Counted from the first letter of the stretch, positions 15,034 through 24,669 are shown. The stretch is DNA of 41,842 bases from an uncultured Porphyromonadaceae bacterium (GCA_900541555.1 UQKE01000013.1:1-41842), one strand, 5' to 3'. A program made the numbers and translations. The notes: generated by a model not told the origin, from the sequence alone.

Positions 15034-15981
15034 TTATTGATTGCCTTGTTCAAGCAAGAATCGTTCGGCGTCGATTGCCGCTTTGCATCCCATTCCGGCG
15101 GACGTGACAGCTTGGCGATAGCGAGGGTCGGCCACATCTCCGGCTGCGAATACGCCGGGAACGTTGGTCTCCGTGGTGGTGCCATTAGTTCGGATATATC
15201 CTTGTTCGTCGAGTTCGATTACGCCTTTTACTAATTCGGTGTTGGGCTTGTGTCCGATGCCGAGGAAAAATCCGTCGATTGCGATTTGGAATTCTTCTTC
15301 TTGCGGCGTGCCTTTGTATTTGACAAGCCGTGCGCCTTCCACTTTTCCGTTTCCGAACAATCCGACGGTGTTGGTGTTGAAAAGTATTTCAATTTTTGGA
15401 TTGTCGAACACTTTTTTTTGCATGAATTTTGAAGCACGGAGATAGTCTTTGCGCACGATCATGTAGACTTTTTGCGCAAGATTGCTAAGATAGGATGCTT
15501 CTTCGCAAGCGGTGTCGCCTCCGCCAACGACGGCAACCGTTTTTTTCCTGTAAAAGAACCCGTCGCAAGTGGCGCATGCCGATACGCCTGCTCCGGCGTA
15601 GCGCTTTTCGTCGTCGATGCCTAAATATTTTGCAGATGCTCCGGTCGCGATGATCACCGTTTCCGCTGCGATTTGCTGGCCGTTTTCGGCGATGGCTGTG
15701 AATGGGCGTTTTGTCAAGTCGATGCGCTCTATGATTCCGTCGCGGATGTCTGTTCCGAAACGTTCGGCTTGGCGGCGCAGGTCGTCCATCATTTCTATGC
15801 CGTTGATGCCGTCCGGATAGCCCGGGAAGTTATCGATCTCTGTGGTCGTGGTCAATTGCCCGCCGGGTTGCATTCCTTCAAACAGTACAGGAGCAAGATT
15901 GGCGCGAGAAGCGTAGATGGCCGCAGTGTATCCGGCAGGTCCGGAACCTATGATCAGGCATTTTGTATTTAATTGTTCCAT
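15034..15981 (-). CDS. trxB: Thioredoxin-disulfide reductase
   Basis: 315 residues, normal length. TrxB uses NADPH and FAD to reduce thioredoxin in the cytoplasm. Visible motifs: FAD-binding IGSGPAGYTAAIYASRA (residues 11-27), the redox pair CATC (Cys136 and Cys139), the NADPH-binding VVGGGDTACEEA just after it and the C-terminal FAD segment GVFAAGDVADPRYRQAVTSAGMG. It lies 12 bases after the LolA-like gene and is the last gene of the ftsK-lolA-trxB run, an order common in Bacteroidales. Confidence 0.96.
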   Translation of the reverse strand: MEQLNTKCLIIGSGPAGYTAAIYASRANLAPVLFEGMQPGGQLTTTTEIDNFPGYPDGINGIEMMDDLRRQAERFGTDIRDGIIERIDLTKRPFTAIAENGQQIAAETVIIATGASAKYLGIDDEKRYAGAGVSACATCDGFFYRKKTVAVVGGGDTACEEASYLSNLAQKVYMIVRKDYLRASKFMQKKVFDNPKIEILFNTNTVGLFGNGKVEGARLVKYKGTPQEEEFQIAIDGFFLGIGHKPNTELVKGVIELDEQGYIRTNGTTTETNVPGVFAAGDVADPRYRQAVTSAGMGCKAAIDAERFLLEQGNQ

Positions 15982-15993
15982 ATTTTTATGTAT

Positions 15994-16608
15994 TTATCGT
16001 AAGTCGATTACGGGTGTCCCGTCGGGCACTAATTTTTTGTCGAAAGTGAATAGCGATGATGGAAATTTTCCACCGGTTCGATAGCCGGAGAGCGAAATTG
16101 TCGTAGTCGACTTGTCGCTCATTGTGAATATGATCTTGGTTGGCAGATTCGTAGATTTGTCGATGTGCAGGCTGACGCTGCGGATATCGGAATTTTTGGG
16201 ATTTTTGGGTGTCAGTTTGAGAATGGTTTCTGACGTTGTGGATTTAGCCAACGTGGCATTGTATGACGCTTGGAAATTGCTGATGATGGAAAATGGATTG
16301 ACGGCTTGCAATTCGTCGGCTGTCGGTTGCATGATGCTGACTTCGTCGCTCATTGTGCTGTAGCTCCATTGGGTTTTTCCGTCGAACCAACAAATCATGT
16401 CGGAGGAATGAATGCGAAATTTGTTTTGTTGCATTATTATAGTGCCTCGGTATGAGCCGGCGTCGGAGGCAATGGCATAGTCGACAGAAATGCCGCCGCT
16501 ATTTTTGTAAGCGGCAACTGTTTGTTTAAATGCCGCATCGCCTGTCCCTGCCCAAGTCGAGAGTGCTGAAAAAGCGATTGAGAAAAATAGAGCAATAAGG
16601 TTTCTCAT
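15994..16608 (-). CDS. LolA-like outer-membrane lipoprotein carrier protein
   Basis: 204 residues with an N-terminal signal peptide (MRNLIALFFSIAFSALSTWA), so periplasmic. The mature part is a predicted open beta-barrel with the LolA-like segments FRIHSSDMICWFDGKTQWSYS, FSIISNFQASYN and SVSLHIDKSTNLPTKIIFTM. LolA carries lipoproteins from the inner to the outer membrane. The Bacteroidetes forms are divergent, so the exact cargo is uncertain. It lies between ftsK and trxB with 12-base gaps on both sides. Confidence 0.8.
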   Translation of the reverse strand: MRNLIALFFSIAFSALSTWAGTGDAAFKQTVAAYKNSGGISVDYAIASDAGSYRGTIIMQQNKFRIHSSDMICWFDGKTQWSYSTMSDEVSIMQPTADELQAVNPFSIISNFQASYNATLAKSTTSETILKLTPKNPKNSDIRSVSLHIDKSTNLPTKIIFTMSDKSTTTISLSGYRTGGKFPSSLFTFDKKLVPDGTPVIDLR

Positions 16609-16620
16609 ATTTCGATGTGG

Positions 16621-19113
16621 TTAGTGGTTTTCAAGCATGGAAGTTAGTTGGATGGAGTCGATGAGCACTTGCCTTGGCTTCCCGCCTTGGCTCGGCCCGA
16701 CGATTCCGGCCGCTTCCAATTGGTCCATGATTTTTCCGGCTCGGTTGTATCCGATGGAATAACGGCGTTGCAGGGAAGATGTGGATGCGCTTTGCCCGTT
16801 GGACACGATGAAAGCTGCCGCGTCTTCAAAAAGCGCGTCGCGTTCGGCAATGCTTCCGAGAGATGCCGTAGTTGTCCCTTCTTCCATGTCCGGCGTGTAT
16901 TCCGGAAGTTCGTAAGCATGGTCAAATCCGGGCTGCTGTTCGATGAAATCAGTTATGTCTTCGACTTCGGGAGTATCAACGAATGCGCATTGCACGCGTG
17001 TAATTTCATTGTTGTAGCTGATGAGCATGTCGCCTCGCCCGATGAGTTGCTGCGCTCCGGGCCTGTCGAGGATAATCCGGCTGTCGGTTGCTCCCGATAC
17101 GCGGAATGCGATGCGAGCCGGGCAGTTGGCCTTGATGACACCGGTGATGACTTTGACATCAGGACGTTGTGTGGCCAATATCATGTGGATTCCGACTGCG
17201 CGTGCTTTTTGCGTGATGCGGGCAATCGGGGTTTCCACTTCCTTGCCGATGTTCATGATGAGATCGGCAAATTCGTCAATGATGACGACAATATAAGGCA
17301 TGAATTTATGCCCTTTCTCCGGATTGAGCCGGCGGGCTATGAATTTGTCGTTGTATTCCTTGATGTTGCGCACATTGGCATCGCGTAGCAGCACGAGGCG
17401 GTTTTCCATTTCTGCCACTAACGATTTGAGCGTAGCAACGGTTTTGTGCATGTTGGTGATAATCGGTTCGTCTTCGTCGGCAGTTTTCGCAATGTAATGG
17501 TATTCGAGTTTTGAATACATGCCGAATTCTACCATTTTAGGGTCGACCATTACGAATTTCAATTCTGACGGATGTTTTTTGTACAGAAGCGATGTGATAA
17601 TGGCGTTAAGCCCCACCGATTTTCCTTGTCCCGTGGCTCCGGCCACGAGAAGATGTGGCATTTTGGCAAGGTCGGCAATGAAAATGTCATTGGAGATGGT
17701 GCTTCCGAGGGCGATTGGCAAATCGTATTTGCATTCTTGGAATTTTTTAGATTCGATCACAGCCCTCATGGGCACAATTCGCTTTTCTTTGTTGGGCACT
17801 TCGATGCCGATAGTGCCTTTTCCCGGAATGGGCGCAATGATGCGGATGCCGAGAGCTGCCAAGCTGAGGGCGATATCGTCTTCAAGGTTTTTAATTTTGG
17901 ATATCCTGACTCCTTCGGCTGGGATAATCTCGTAGAGCGTGACAGTCGGGCCGACGCAAACTTCAATGCTTCGGATATCGATGCTGTAATCGCTAAGCGT
18001 TTTTGTGATACGTTCTTTGTTTTCTTCTTGTTCGCGAATGTCGACAGTGATTTTCTTTTGTTCCGGAATGTCGCGGAGCAATGAGGTTGGCGGAAATTTG
18101 TATCTCGACAATTCGGCAGTCGGATCGAATGGCTTTTCGCTTATATTTTCTGCTTTTTCGATTTTTCCTGTTTTGATGGTGATGGGAATGTCGTTTGTTT
18201 TTTCATTGGCGGGCCGGACAGTTGTGGCGACAGGCTCAACAATAGCCGTTTCCGCAGGCTTGTCGACAATGGCAGTGGCGTGGTTGTTCGGAATTTTTTC
18301 CGGTGTCGGTTGTGCCGGTTCGGTTCGTTCCGGCATTGTGTTCTGCCTGCCGGATTCGTCGAATGTGTTTCGCCGGAGTCTTTCTTCTGCGTGGCGACGT
18401 TCCAAGTTGTTCAGTTTCCTGTTTGCTAAAAATTGCATATATCGGCGGTATATGCGTTGGAGCGTATTGATTGTCAGTGCAATCAAAATAATGATCAGGA
18501 TGATGTTGGCGGCGATGCAGCCAAATAGTCCGGACACATTGAAAATGAACGCATTGAGGTATTTTCCATGAGCTCCCCCCGTAGCGAAGAAAGAGTCGTT
18601 GCCAAACAGCATGTCGGTGAATCCGAGGATGCTTGAAATCGTCACGGTGGCAACAAGCGAAATGAGTATGGTCGACGACGCGCGATATTTGTATTTCCAG
18701 ATTAGTTTGAGTCCGAGCGCGCCAAGCATGTATATCAAGCAAAATGCACCCCATCCGAATCCTTTGTTGAATAGCAATTCGCTCAACGATGCGCCAAGCG
18801 GTCCTCCTTGATTTTGTATGTTTTGTGATTTTGCATTGGCAAGAATGCTATTTGCGTCGACTGCGCTTTGGTCGGCGGCTCCGGTGGAAAAATATGAAAC
18901 GCCGGAGATTAAAAGATATATGGCAAATAGGATGAAAATGGCACCCGTGACACGGCGAAACCGTTTGTCTTTGAGAAAAGGCAAATGCGGTTTTTTTTCA
19001 GTGTTCGGCGATCTGCGACGTGGAGCTTGTTGTTTGGGGGATTCTGACGAATCCTTGTCGTTGCTGTCGTCTTTGTAGATAGGTGCGTTGTATTCTTCGA
19101 AATTTAATGCCAC
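16621..19113 (-). CDS. ftsK: DNA translocase FtsK/SpoIIIE
   Basis: 830 residues from a GTG start. FtsK pumps chromosomal DNA through the closing septum and coordinates dimer resolution. The N-terminus has about four membrane segments (residues ~50-230), then a charged, Pro/Thr-rich linker (~240-330). The motor follows with Walker A GATGQGKSVGLNA, Walker B VVIIDEFADLIM and ILATQRPDVKVITG. The C-terminal gamma winged helix (STSSLQRRYSIGYNRAGKIMDQLEAAGIVG) reads polar DNA motifs. The longest reading starts with TTG at 19131, but that codon lies inside a likely -7 box (19129-19136), so GTG 19113 (VALNFEEYNAP) is preferred; this would leave a leader of only about 10 bases. Confidence 0.93.
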   Translation of the reverse strand: MALNFEEYNAPIYKDDSNDKDSSESPKQQAPRRRSPNTEKKPHLPFLKDKRFRRVTGAIFILFAIYLLISGVSYFSTGAADQSAVDANSILANAKSQNIQNQGGPLGASLSELLFNKGFGWGAFCLIYMLGALGLKLIWKYKYRASSTILISLVATVTISSILGFTDMLFGNDSFFATGGAHGKYLNAFIFNVSGLFGCIAANIILIIILIALTINTLQRIYRRYMQFLANRKLNNLERRHAEERLRRNTFDESGRQNTMPERTEPAQPTPEKIPNNHATAIVDKPAETAIVEPVATTVRPANEKTNDIPITIKTGKIEKAENISEKPFDPTAELSRYKFPPTSLLRDIPEQKKITVDIREQEENKERITKTLSDYSIDIRSIEVCVGPTVTLYEIIPAEGVRISKIKNLEDDIALSLAALGIRIIAPIPGKGTIGIEVPNKEKRIVPMRAVIESKKFQECKYDLPIALGSTISNDIFIADLAKMPHLLVAGATGQGKSVGLNAIITSLLYKKHPSELKFVMVDPKMVEFGMYSKLEYHYIAKTADEDEPIITNMHKTVATLKSLVAEMENRLVLLRDANVRNIKEYNDKFIARRLNPEKGHKFMPYIVVIIDEFADLIMNIGKEVETPIARITQKARAVGIHMILATQRPDVKVITGVIKANCPARIAFRVSGATDSRIILDRPGAQQLIGRGDMLISYNNEITRVQCAFVDTPEVEDITDFIEQQPGFDHAYELPEYTPDMEEGTTTASLGSIAERDALFEDAAAFIVSNGQSASTSSLQRRYSIGYNRAGKIMDQLEAAGIVGPSQGGKPRQVLIDSIQLTSMLENH

Positions 19114-19128
19114 AATTTTTGTTTTTTG

Positions 19129-19136
19129 CAAAGTTA
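19129..19136 (-). promoter_or_regulatory. -7 box (TAACTTTG) for ftsK
   Basis: The minus strand reads TAACTTTG, a full TAnnTTTG match, between the trkH stop (19171) and the ftsK start. It would give ftsK-lolA-trxB its own promoter apart from dxs-trkA-trkH. Its position decides against the TTG start at 19131. Confidence 0.6.
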
Positions 19137-19170
19137 AAGAAAATCTGTCAGTACGTTTCGAGCGTAGCGG

Positions 19171-20637
19171 TTATTTTTTCCAGAATGCTTTTGTGAGCAT
19201 GACGATGACTGTGAAAAATTCAAGACGCCCAATCAGCATGAGAGCCGACATGATCCATTTTCCGGCATCGCATATATCGGCATAACTGGCTCCGGTGAAT
19301 CCGTATCCAAGCCCATTGTTGCTTAGGCAGGAAAGCGTTGCGAATATGCTGTCGAAGATGCCGAGTCCGGTGAGCGACAGGCAGAATGTGCCGATTAGGA
19401 ATGATATGAAATACAACAATATCAAAGCTCCTGTTTTTGAGGCGAGTTCGGAGGTTTGGATTTTCCCGTTGATGCGGACAGGAACGATGGCGTTGGGGTA
19501 AAGAATTTTGTAAAGTTCTTTTTTCAGGTTTTTCCCGATTTGCGCGATGCGGTCCACTTTGATTCCGCCCGTGGTCGAGCCGGCGCAAGCTCCGATAGTT
19601 ATCAGGATGACCATAATGATGATTGAGGGGTATTGCCAATCGCTAAAATTGACGGCATTGAAACCGGTGGATGTAATGGCTGAAACAAGTTGCGCGGGGA
19701 TGCCGACAAGCACTTCGTTGAAATCGCTGTCGCCTCTGAAATATTCGATGGCGCCGACCCCGACGATGGCTATAAGGATTATCGACACATACCATCGAGT
19801 GGTGTCGTTTTTCCACAAGTCGCGCACATTCCCGTATAAGCATTTATAGAGCAGTCCGAAACTAATTCCTGAAACAAACATGAATATCGTGATGACGATG
19901 GTGACATAATCGGAATTAAACGCCGCAATGCTGCTGTCGCGTGTGGAAAAACCTCCGGTCGCTATTGTCGAAAACGAATGGCAAATGGCATCGAAGAGAT
20001 TCATCGGGCCTGCCCATAAGAGAAGTGTCAGGATGACGTTAAGCAATATGTACACTCCCCATAAACTTTTGGCTGTGTGGCTGATTCGGGGACGTATCTT
20101 GTCGTGCGTGATGCCGGTCACTTCCGCGTTGAACAATTGGATTCCGCTTTTTTTGTTGAGCATCGGGATGACGGCAAGGGTGAAGAGGATGATTCCCATA
20201 CCGCCAATGAAGTGGGTGATGGCTCTCCACAGCAAGATTCCTTTTGGCAATGATTCCACGGAAGAGAAAGTGGAACTTCCCGTCGTGGTGAGCCCCGACA
20301 TGGTTTCAAAATAGGCATCGGCGGCGTTTAGCCCGTCAGGAATAAACATGAATGGAAGCATGCCAAAAAAAGAAAATACCACCCATGTGAGGGAAGTCAG
20401 CAGAAATCCTTCCCGTTTCCCCATGTCGTTGTTTTTGGTAGGAAGCAAAGCCGCCGGCAGCCCGCATCCTGCGGTAATGGCAATCGAGATGAGGAAACTT
20501 TCGATGCTTTTTGTTTCGTTGTAGCAGATGCTGACGGCAAGGGCCGGCAGCATGAAGGCAGCTTCGAAAAGCAGCAAAATTCCCAATAGCCGCAAGATGG
20601 CGCGGAGATTTATTGTGTTGGTTCGTTGAAAGAGCAT
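19171..20637 (-). CDS. trkH: Trk/Ktr potassium uptake membrane subunit
   Basis: 488 residues, strongly hydrophobic with about ten membrane helices. The four pore-loop selectivity segments of the TrkH/KtrB family can be seen in order: GLTTTGSSTF, TIATGGFSTRDS, AITSTGFNAVNF and LSNNGLGYGFTG. It takes up potassium across the inner membrane under the control of a cytoplasmic TrkA gating ring. It starts 14 bases after trkA, so the pore and its regulator are made together. Confidence 0.93.
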   Translation of the reverse strand: MLFQRTNTINLRAILRLLGILLLFEAAFMLPALAVSICYNETKSIESFLISIAITAGCGLPAALLPTKNNDMGKREGFLLTSLTWVVFSFFGMLPFMFIPDGLNAADAYFETMSGLTTTGSSTFSSVESLPKGILLWRAITHFIGGMGIILFTLAVIPMLNKKSGIQLFNAEVTGITHDKIRPRISHTAKSLWGVYILLNVILTLLLWAGPMNLFDAICHSFSTIATGGFSTRDSSIAAFNSDYVTIVITIFMFVSGISFGLLYKCLYGNVRDLWKNDTTRWYVSIILIAIVGVGAIEYFRGDSDFNEVLVGIPAQLVSAITSTGFNAVNFSDWQYPSIIIMVILITIGACAGSTTGGIKVDRIAQIGKNLKKELYKILYPNAIVPVRINGKIQTSELASKTGALILLYFISFLIGTFCLSLTGLGIFDSIFATLSCLSNNGLGYGFTGASYADICDAGKWIMSALMLIGRLEFFTVIVMLTKAFWKK

Positions 20638-20651
20638 TATGCGTATGAAAG

Positions 20652-21989
20652 TCAGTTGAACATTTTTTCAATTTTTCTAATGGCGCCGGAAAGACAGAAC
20701 ACGAGCACATGGTCGCCCGGTTGGATTAACGTGTCGCCTTTGACAAGCATTCCTTTGCCGTTGCGGATGAGTCCTCCGATGGTCATGTCGGACGAAAGGT
20801 GAAGGTCCTTGACTTGCGCTTTGGTAATTTTGGATTTTTCTTTTGCAACGATTTCTGCCACTTCTGCATCCGTGAGCGCGAGACATTTGGAATTGGAAGA
20901 GTCGAAATCGAGCAGAATCTGGAATATTTTGCTTGAAGCGAGCAGCTTTTTGTTGATGACGGTGCCGATGTTGAGATTTTCCGCTTGTGCGATGAATTGG
21001 ATGTTTTCGACTTCGGCAATTGTTTTCTTCACGCCAAATTCTTTGGCGGTGAGGCAAGCAAGGATATTCGTTTCAGAACTGTCGGTCAAAGCGATGAATG
21101 CGTCGTAGTCTTCGATTCCTTCGTCTTGCAGCAATTCAATGTCGCGCGCATCGCCGTTGATGATGGTGCAATCGGACGGAATGAGTTCTGCCAGCTTATA
21201 ACATTTGTCGCGGTCGTTTTCGATAATTTTAATCTTATACGAACTGTCGAGCATGTTGGCAAGCTGGATGCCGATGCGGCTTCCGCCCATGATGAGGATT
21301 CTCTTGATGTTTTGCGACTTTTTGCCGCAGGCTTCCATCACTTGCGATATTTTGTCGCGTTGGAATATGAAATAGGCGACATCGCCTTCTTCGAGGTGGT
21401 CTTCGCCGCGCGGGATGATTGTCTCGTGCCGCCGACGGATGGCGCAAACGTGGAATGGATGCCCGCTGATGGCCAAATCTTTTAGTTTGAGGCCAACCAA
21501 TCGCGACGAGGAGCGCAATTTGATGCCGCTTAATATCAACTCGCCATCGTAAAGTTCAAACCAATTTCTTACCCATGAATGCCGCAAGGCAGTTTCAATT
21601 TCGTTGGAGGCAAAACTTTCGGGATAGATCAATTCGTCTACGCCCATTTCAAGGAAATAAGATTGGTATTCGGGTTTGAGAAACTCATAGTTGTCGATTC
21701 GGGCCACTGTTTTGCGTGCGCCCAATTTTTTTGCAAACGAGCAGGCCACGATGTTGCGTGTCTCGTATGGCGTGACGGCAATGAAAAGATCGCATTTGCC
21801 GACAGAAGCCTCTTTCAGCACTTTGAACGCGGTGGCGTTGCCGGTGATGGTCATGAGGTTGTAGTTGGCATCGACAGAAAGCAATTTCGACTCGTCGGAA
21901 TCGATGAGAATGATGTCGAGGCCTTCGTTGGACAATAATTTTGCGAGATGCGTGCCGACTTCTCCGGCTCCGGCTATGATTATTTTCAT
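20652..21989 (-). CDS. trkA: Trk system potassium transporter regulatory subunit
   Basis: 445 residues, the usual length for the double-RCK form. Two tandem RCK units are visible. The first Rossmann fold begins [18 protein letters not shown] at residue 3; the second begins [18 protein letters not shown] at about residue 230. Each is followed by a TrkA_C domain. These domains bind NAD(H) or nucleotides and open or close TrkH. The start overlaps the dxs stop by 4 bases (ATGA) and the gene is followed by trkH. Confidence 0.94.
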   Translation of the reverse strand: MKIIIAGAGEVGTHLAKLLSNEGLDIILIDSDESKLLSVDANYNLMTITGNATAFKVLKEASVGKCDLFIAVTPYETRNIVACSFAKKLGARKTVARIDNYEFLKPEYQSYFLEMGVDELIYPESFASNEIETALRHSWVRNWFELYDGELILSGIKLRSSSRLVGLKLKDLAISGHPFHVCAIRRRHETIIPRGEDHLEEGDVAYFIFQRDKISQVMEACGKKSQNIKRILIMGGSRIGIQLANMLDSSYKIKIIENDRDKCYKLAELIPSDCTIINGDARDIELLQDEGIEDYDAFIALTDSSETNILACLTAKEFGVKKTIAEVENIQFIAQAENLNIGTVINKKLLASSKIFQILLDFDSSNSKCLALTDAEVAEIVAKEKSKITKAQVKDLHLSSDMTIGGLIRNGKGMLVKGDTLIQPGDHVLVFCLSGAIRKIEKMFN

Positions 21990-23902
21990 GATTGCAAATC
22001 TTTATTTGAAAATTCGATGATAGACGTAACAATGCTGTTTTTATCCATGCCGCAAAGCGCGTAAAGCTGTGCGACGGTGCCTTGTTTGATGAAATGGTCG
22101 GGAACGCCGATTTTCCGCACGGCAACGTGTGGCGCGTTTGTGGCAAACCATTCTGCAACGGCAGTTCCTAATCCGCCGGTTGTCGTCCCGTCTTCGATGG
22201 TGACGACTTTCGAGAAATGGTCGGCCACTTCTTGCAGGATTCCGGTATCCAGCGGTTTGAGGAACACCATGTCGTAATGGGCGGCATCGACACCTTTTCC
22301 TTCAATTTCTTTCACGGCTTCGGCGGCGATATTGCCAATCGGACCGATAGTCAGGACTGCGATGTCGTTGCCGTCCTTTAATTTTTTCCCTTTTCCTATC
22401 GGGAGTTCTTGCATTTCGTTGTGCCAATCGGCATGTTCGCTTTTTCCTCTTGGATAGCGTATGGCAAATGGTCCTGAATTGCGCTTTTGCGCGGTGAACA
22501 TGAGATTTCTCAAATCATGTTCGTCGATAGGCGATGCAATCGTCATGTTGGGAATATCCCTCAGGTATGCGAGATCGAAAACTCCATGATGCGTCACCCC
22601 GTCTTCTCCGACCAATCCGGCTCGGTCTATGCAGAATACGACAGGAAGATTCTGAATTGCGACATCGTGGATTATTTCGTCGAACCCGCGTTGAAGGAAT
22701 GAAGAATAAATGCAACAAAACGGGCGTGCGCCGTCTTTGGCCAAGCCTCCGGAGAACGTTACCGCATGTCCTTCCGAAATGCCGACGTCGAATGTGCGCT
22801 GTGGATATTTTTGCTGCATGAACGTCATGGAACAACCGGTAGACATTGCTGCTGTTATCCCGACGATGAGGGGATTTTTATCGGCGAGTTCGACCAATGT
22901 TTTCCCGAATACGTCTTGATATTTCAATCTTCCGTCGTCTTTGGAACGAATCAATTCTCCGGTCGTTTTGTCGAATTTTCCCGGCGCATGCCACAAGCAT
23001 GGATTTTTTTCGGCCGGCTCAAATCCTTTGCCTTTGACGGTGCGGAGGTGCAAAATGCGAGGACCGTCCATGTCTTTGATGTCGGAAAGCACTCGGACGA
23101 GCCGGACAACATCGTGACCGTCGTAGGGGCCAAAATATCTGATGTTAAGTCCTTCAAAGATATTTTGCTGCCTTGAAATAAGGGATTTAAGGCTATTGTT
23201 GAAACGCAGTATCGCTCCGCGATGGCTTTCCGTGATGAGATGGAAGCGCCGAAGAAACTTATATGCATTGTAGCGCAATGTGTTGTAGCTCTTTGAAGTC
23301 GTGATGTTGACGAGGTACTTATTGAGCGAGCCTACGTTTTTGGCGATCGACATGTCGTTGTCGTTCAGTATGATCAGAATATTGCTTTTTGTCGCTGCTG
23401 CATTGTTAAGTCCTTCGAATGCCAATCCGCCGGCAATGGAAGCGTCGCCGATTACCGCAATGACATTCCTTCGTGTTTCTTTTTTGATTCGAGAAGCGAT
23501 TGCCATCCCCAAAGCGGCAGAAATCGAGTTGGACGCGTGGCCGGCGATGAAACTGTCGTATTCGCTTTCTTCCGGATTCGGGAAGCCGCTGATGCCGTTC
23601 AATGTGCGATTTGTAGAGAATTGCTCTCTGCGGCCTGTCAGTATTTTATGGCTGTAAGCTTGATGCCCGACGTCCCATACGATACGATCGTAAGGCGTGT
23701 CGAATACATAATGGAGCGCAACGGTGAATTCAATCGCGCCTAAGCTCGATGCGAAATGCCCCGGATTTTTCGATAGGGCATCAATGATAAAAGAGCGCAA
23801 TTCGGCACATACTTCCGGAAGCCTTTGTACCGGTAACTTTCGGAGGTCGGCAGGATTGTTGATTTGAGAGAGCAGGGGATATGTAGCCGAGTTATTTTCC
23901 AC
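21986..23902 (-). CDS. dxs: 1-deoxy-D-xylulose-5-phosphate synthase
   Basis: 638 residues. It condenses pyruvate and glyceraldehyde 3-phosphate to DXP with thiamine diphosphate, the first step of the MEP isoprenoid pathway. Visible motifs: [19 protein letters not shown] and [17 protein letters not shown] near the N-terminus, the ThDP-binding [18 protein letters not shown]...ILNDNDMSI, the transketolase-type centre [18 protein letters not shown] and [17 protein letters not shown]. It starts inside the end of the small membrane-protein gene (11-base overlap) and overlaps trkA by 4 bases. The linkage of dxs with trkAH is common in Bacteroidales. Confidence 0.96.
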   Translation of the reverse strand: MENNSATYPLLSQINNPADLRKLPVQRLPEVCAELRSFIIDALSKNPGHFASSLGAIEFTVALHYVFDTPYDRIVWDVGHQAYSHKILTGRREQFSTNRTLNGISGFPNPEESEYDSFIAGHASNSISAALGMAIASRIKKETRRNVIAVIGDASIAGGLAFEGLNNAAATKSNILIILNDNDMSIAKNVGSLNKYLVNITTSKSYNTLRYNAYKFLRRFHLITESHRGAILRFNNSLKSLISRQQNIFEGLNIRYFGPYDGHDVVRLVRVLSDIKDMDGPRILHLRTVKGKGFEPAEKNPCLWHAPGKFDKTTGELIRSKDDGRLKYQDVFGKTLVELADKNPLIVGITAAMSTGCSMTFMQQKYPQRTFDVGISEGHAVTFSGGLAKDGARPFCCIYSSFLQRGFDEIIHDVAIQNLPVVFCIDRAGLVGEDGVTHHGVFDLAYLRDIPNMTIASPIDEHDLRNLMFTAQKRNSGPFAIRYPRGKSEHADWHNEMQELPIGKGKKLKDGNDIAVLTIGPIGNIAAEAVKEIEGKGVDAAHYDMVFLKPLDTGILQEVADHFSKVVTIEDGTTTGGLGTAVAEWFATNAPHVAVRKIGVPDHFIKQGTVAQLYALCGMDKNSIVTSIIEFSNKDLQS

Positions 23903-24062
23903 GTTTGTACTTTTTATAGATGGGAACGAATACGACGATTCCGGATGCTATGATTGAGAATACTACCATGAAATCCAATTTTCTGGTAGATAGAAGGATG
24001 ATACATAAAAACACCCATAGCAGAATGATGCAAGCAAGCCGGAATATGGTGTACTTTTTCAT
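23892..24062 (-). CDS. Small two-helix membrane protein, function unknown
   Basis: 56 residues from the ATG at 24062 ([15 protein letters not shown]). Two hydrophobic helices (about 8-24 and 31-48) are separated by a short basic turn and followed by a lysine-rich tail YKKYKRGK. Start 24062 is chosen because an upstream ATG at 24134 would run through the repeat element and the candidate promoter box at 24090-24097. The gene overlaps dxs by 11 bases, so it probably leads the dxs-trkA-trkH transcript. I do not recognise a family. Confidence 0.65.
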   Translation of the reverse strand: MKKYTIFRLACIILLWVFLCIILLSTRKLDFMVVFSIIASGIVVFVPIYKKYKRGK

Positions 24063-24089
24063 ATTGTCAAGTGTATCGTTTCGATACCG

Positions 24090-24097
24090 CAAATATA
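24090..24097 (-). promoter_or_regulatory. -7 box (TATATTTG) for the small membrane protein and dxs operon
   Basis: The minus strand reads TATATTTG, a full TAnnTTTG match, 27 bases before the ATG at 24062. As at 9120, the box sits at the edge of a copy of the dispersed palindromic element. Confidence 0.6.
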
Positions 24098-24149
24098 GTG
24101 AAAGCCGAGCGCAGAAGAAAAAGAATTCATTCATTTTTCTTATGCCGAG
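24090..24149. repeat. Third copy of the dispersed palindromic element
   Basis: CAAATATA (24090-24097) is followed by AAAGCCGAG and a 43-base block (24107-24149) that differs from 9214-9256 at one base only. The block contains an imperfect AT-rich palindrome (AAGAAAAA..GAAT against ATTC..TTTTTCTT) and ends in TTATGCCGAG. The order of parts (-7 box, CCGAG, GCAGAA, palindrome, TTATGCCGAG) is the same as in the other two loci, but the core is the AT-rich type rather than CAAAC-NN-GTTTG. Confidence 0.85.
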
Positions 24150-24396
24150 GCGCCTCCCGTATTGTCCAAATTGTTCAAAAAGCTATGTGGATGTGCGTTT
24201 GCCTGAGAGCTTTTTCTTTTGGATATATTGCAGCGGGGATGCGGGTAGGGCGGCGGAGAGACTTGAAGTGTCATTTTGTCTGACAATTTGTCAGCGAGCA
24301 GTGATTGCAGAGGATTTGGCATGAGTTATGCTAAAAGGATAACGACGGGTGCAAGCCCGAGAATCAGATAAATTAAAAACTAAAATAAAAACGCTT
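24150..24396. other. groES upstream region
   Basis: This 247-base gap holds no gene that I can support. It contains the palindrome at 24280-24294 and, nearer groES, a small hairpin CGGGT-GCAA-GCCCG around 24345-24360 within an A-rich leader. No full TAnnTTTG box was found. Confidence 0.6.
24280..24294. promoter_or_regulatory. Palindrome CTGACA-ATT-TGTCAG upstream of groES
   Basis: A perfect 6-bp inverted repeat with a 3-base centre lies 103 bases before the groES ATG. The bases just before it (24269-24280, TGTCATTTTGTC) repeat the TGTCA/TTTGTC words, so there may be two overlapping sites. Position and symmetry suggest an operator for a dimeric regulator, perhaps of the heat-shock response; no regulator is identified here. 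Confidence 0.45.
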
Positions 24397-24669
24397 ATGT
24401 CAATCAAACCATTGGCTGATCGTGTTCTGGTAGAGCCGGCAGCCGCAGAAGAAAAAACAGTGGGCGGAATCATAATTCCCGACACAGCAAAAGAAAAACC
24501 GTTGCAAGGCAAAGTAGTTGCCGTAGGCAAAGGCACAAAAGATGAAGAAATGGTTGTAAAGGAAGGCGATACAGTCCTTTATGGCAAATATTCAGGCACA
24601 GAGCTTGAATATGAGGGGAATAAATATTTGATTATGCGCCAAAGTGACATTTTGGCAATTCTCGGTTAA
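24397..24669 (+). CDS. groES: Co-chaperonin GroES
   Basis: 90 residues. GroES is the heptameric lid of the GroEL folding chamber. The sequence begins [20 protein letters not shown] and has the mobile-loop region [16 protein letters not shown], then [30 protein letters not shown] and [13 protein letters not shown], all typical. Start 24397 is favoured over an in-frame ATG at 24349 because family members begin here. groEL follows after 18 bases. Confidence 0.97.
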   Translation: MSIKPLADRVLVEPAAAEEKTVGGIIIPDTAKEKPLQGKVVAVGKGTKDEEMVVKEGDTVLYGKYSGTELEYEGNKYLIMRQSDILAILG

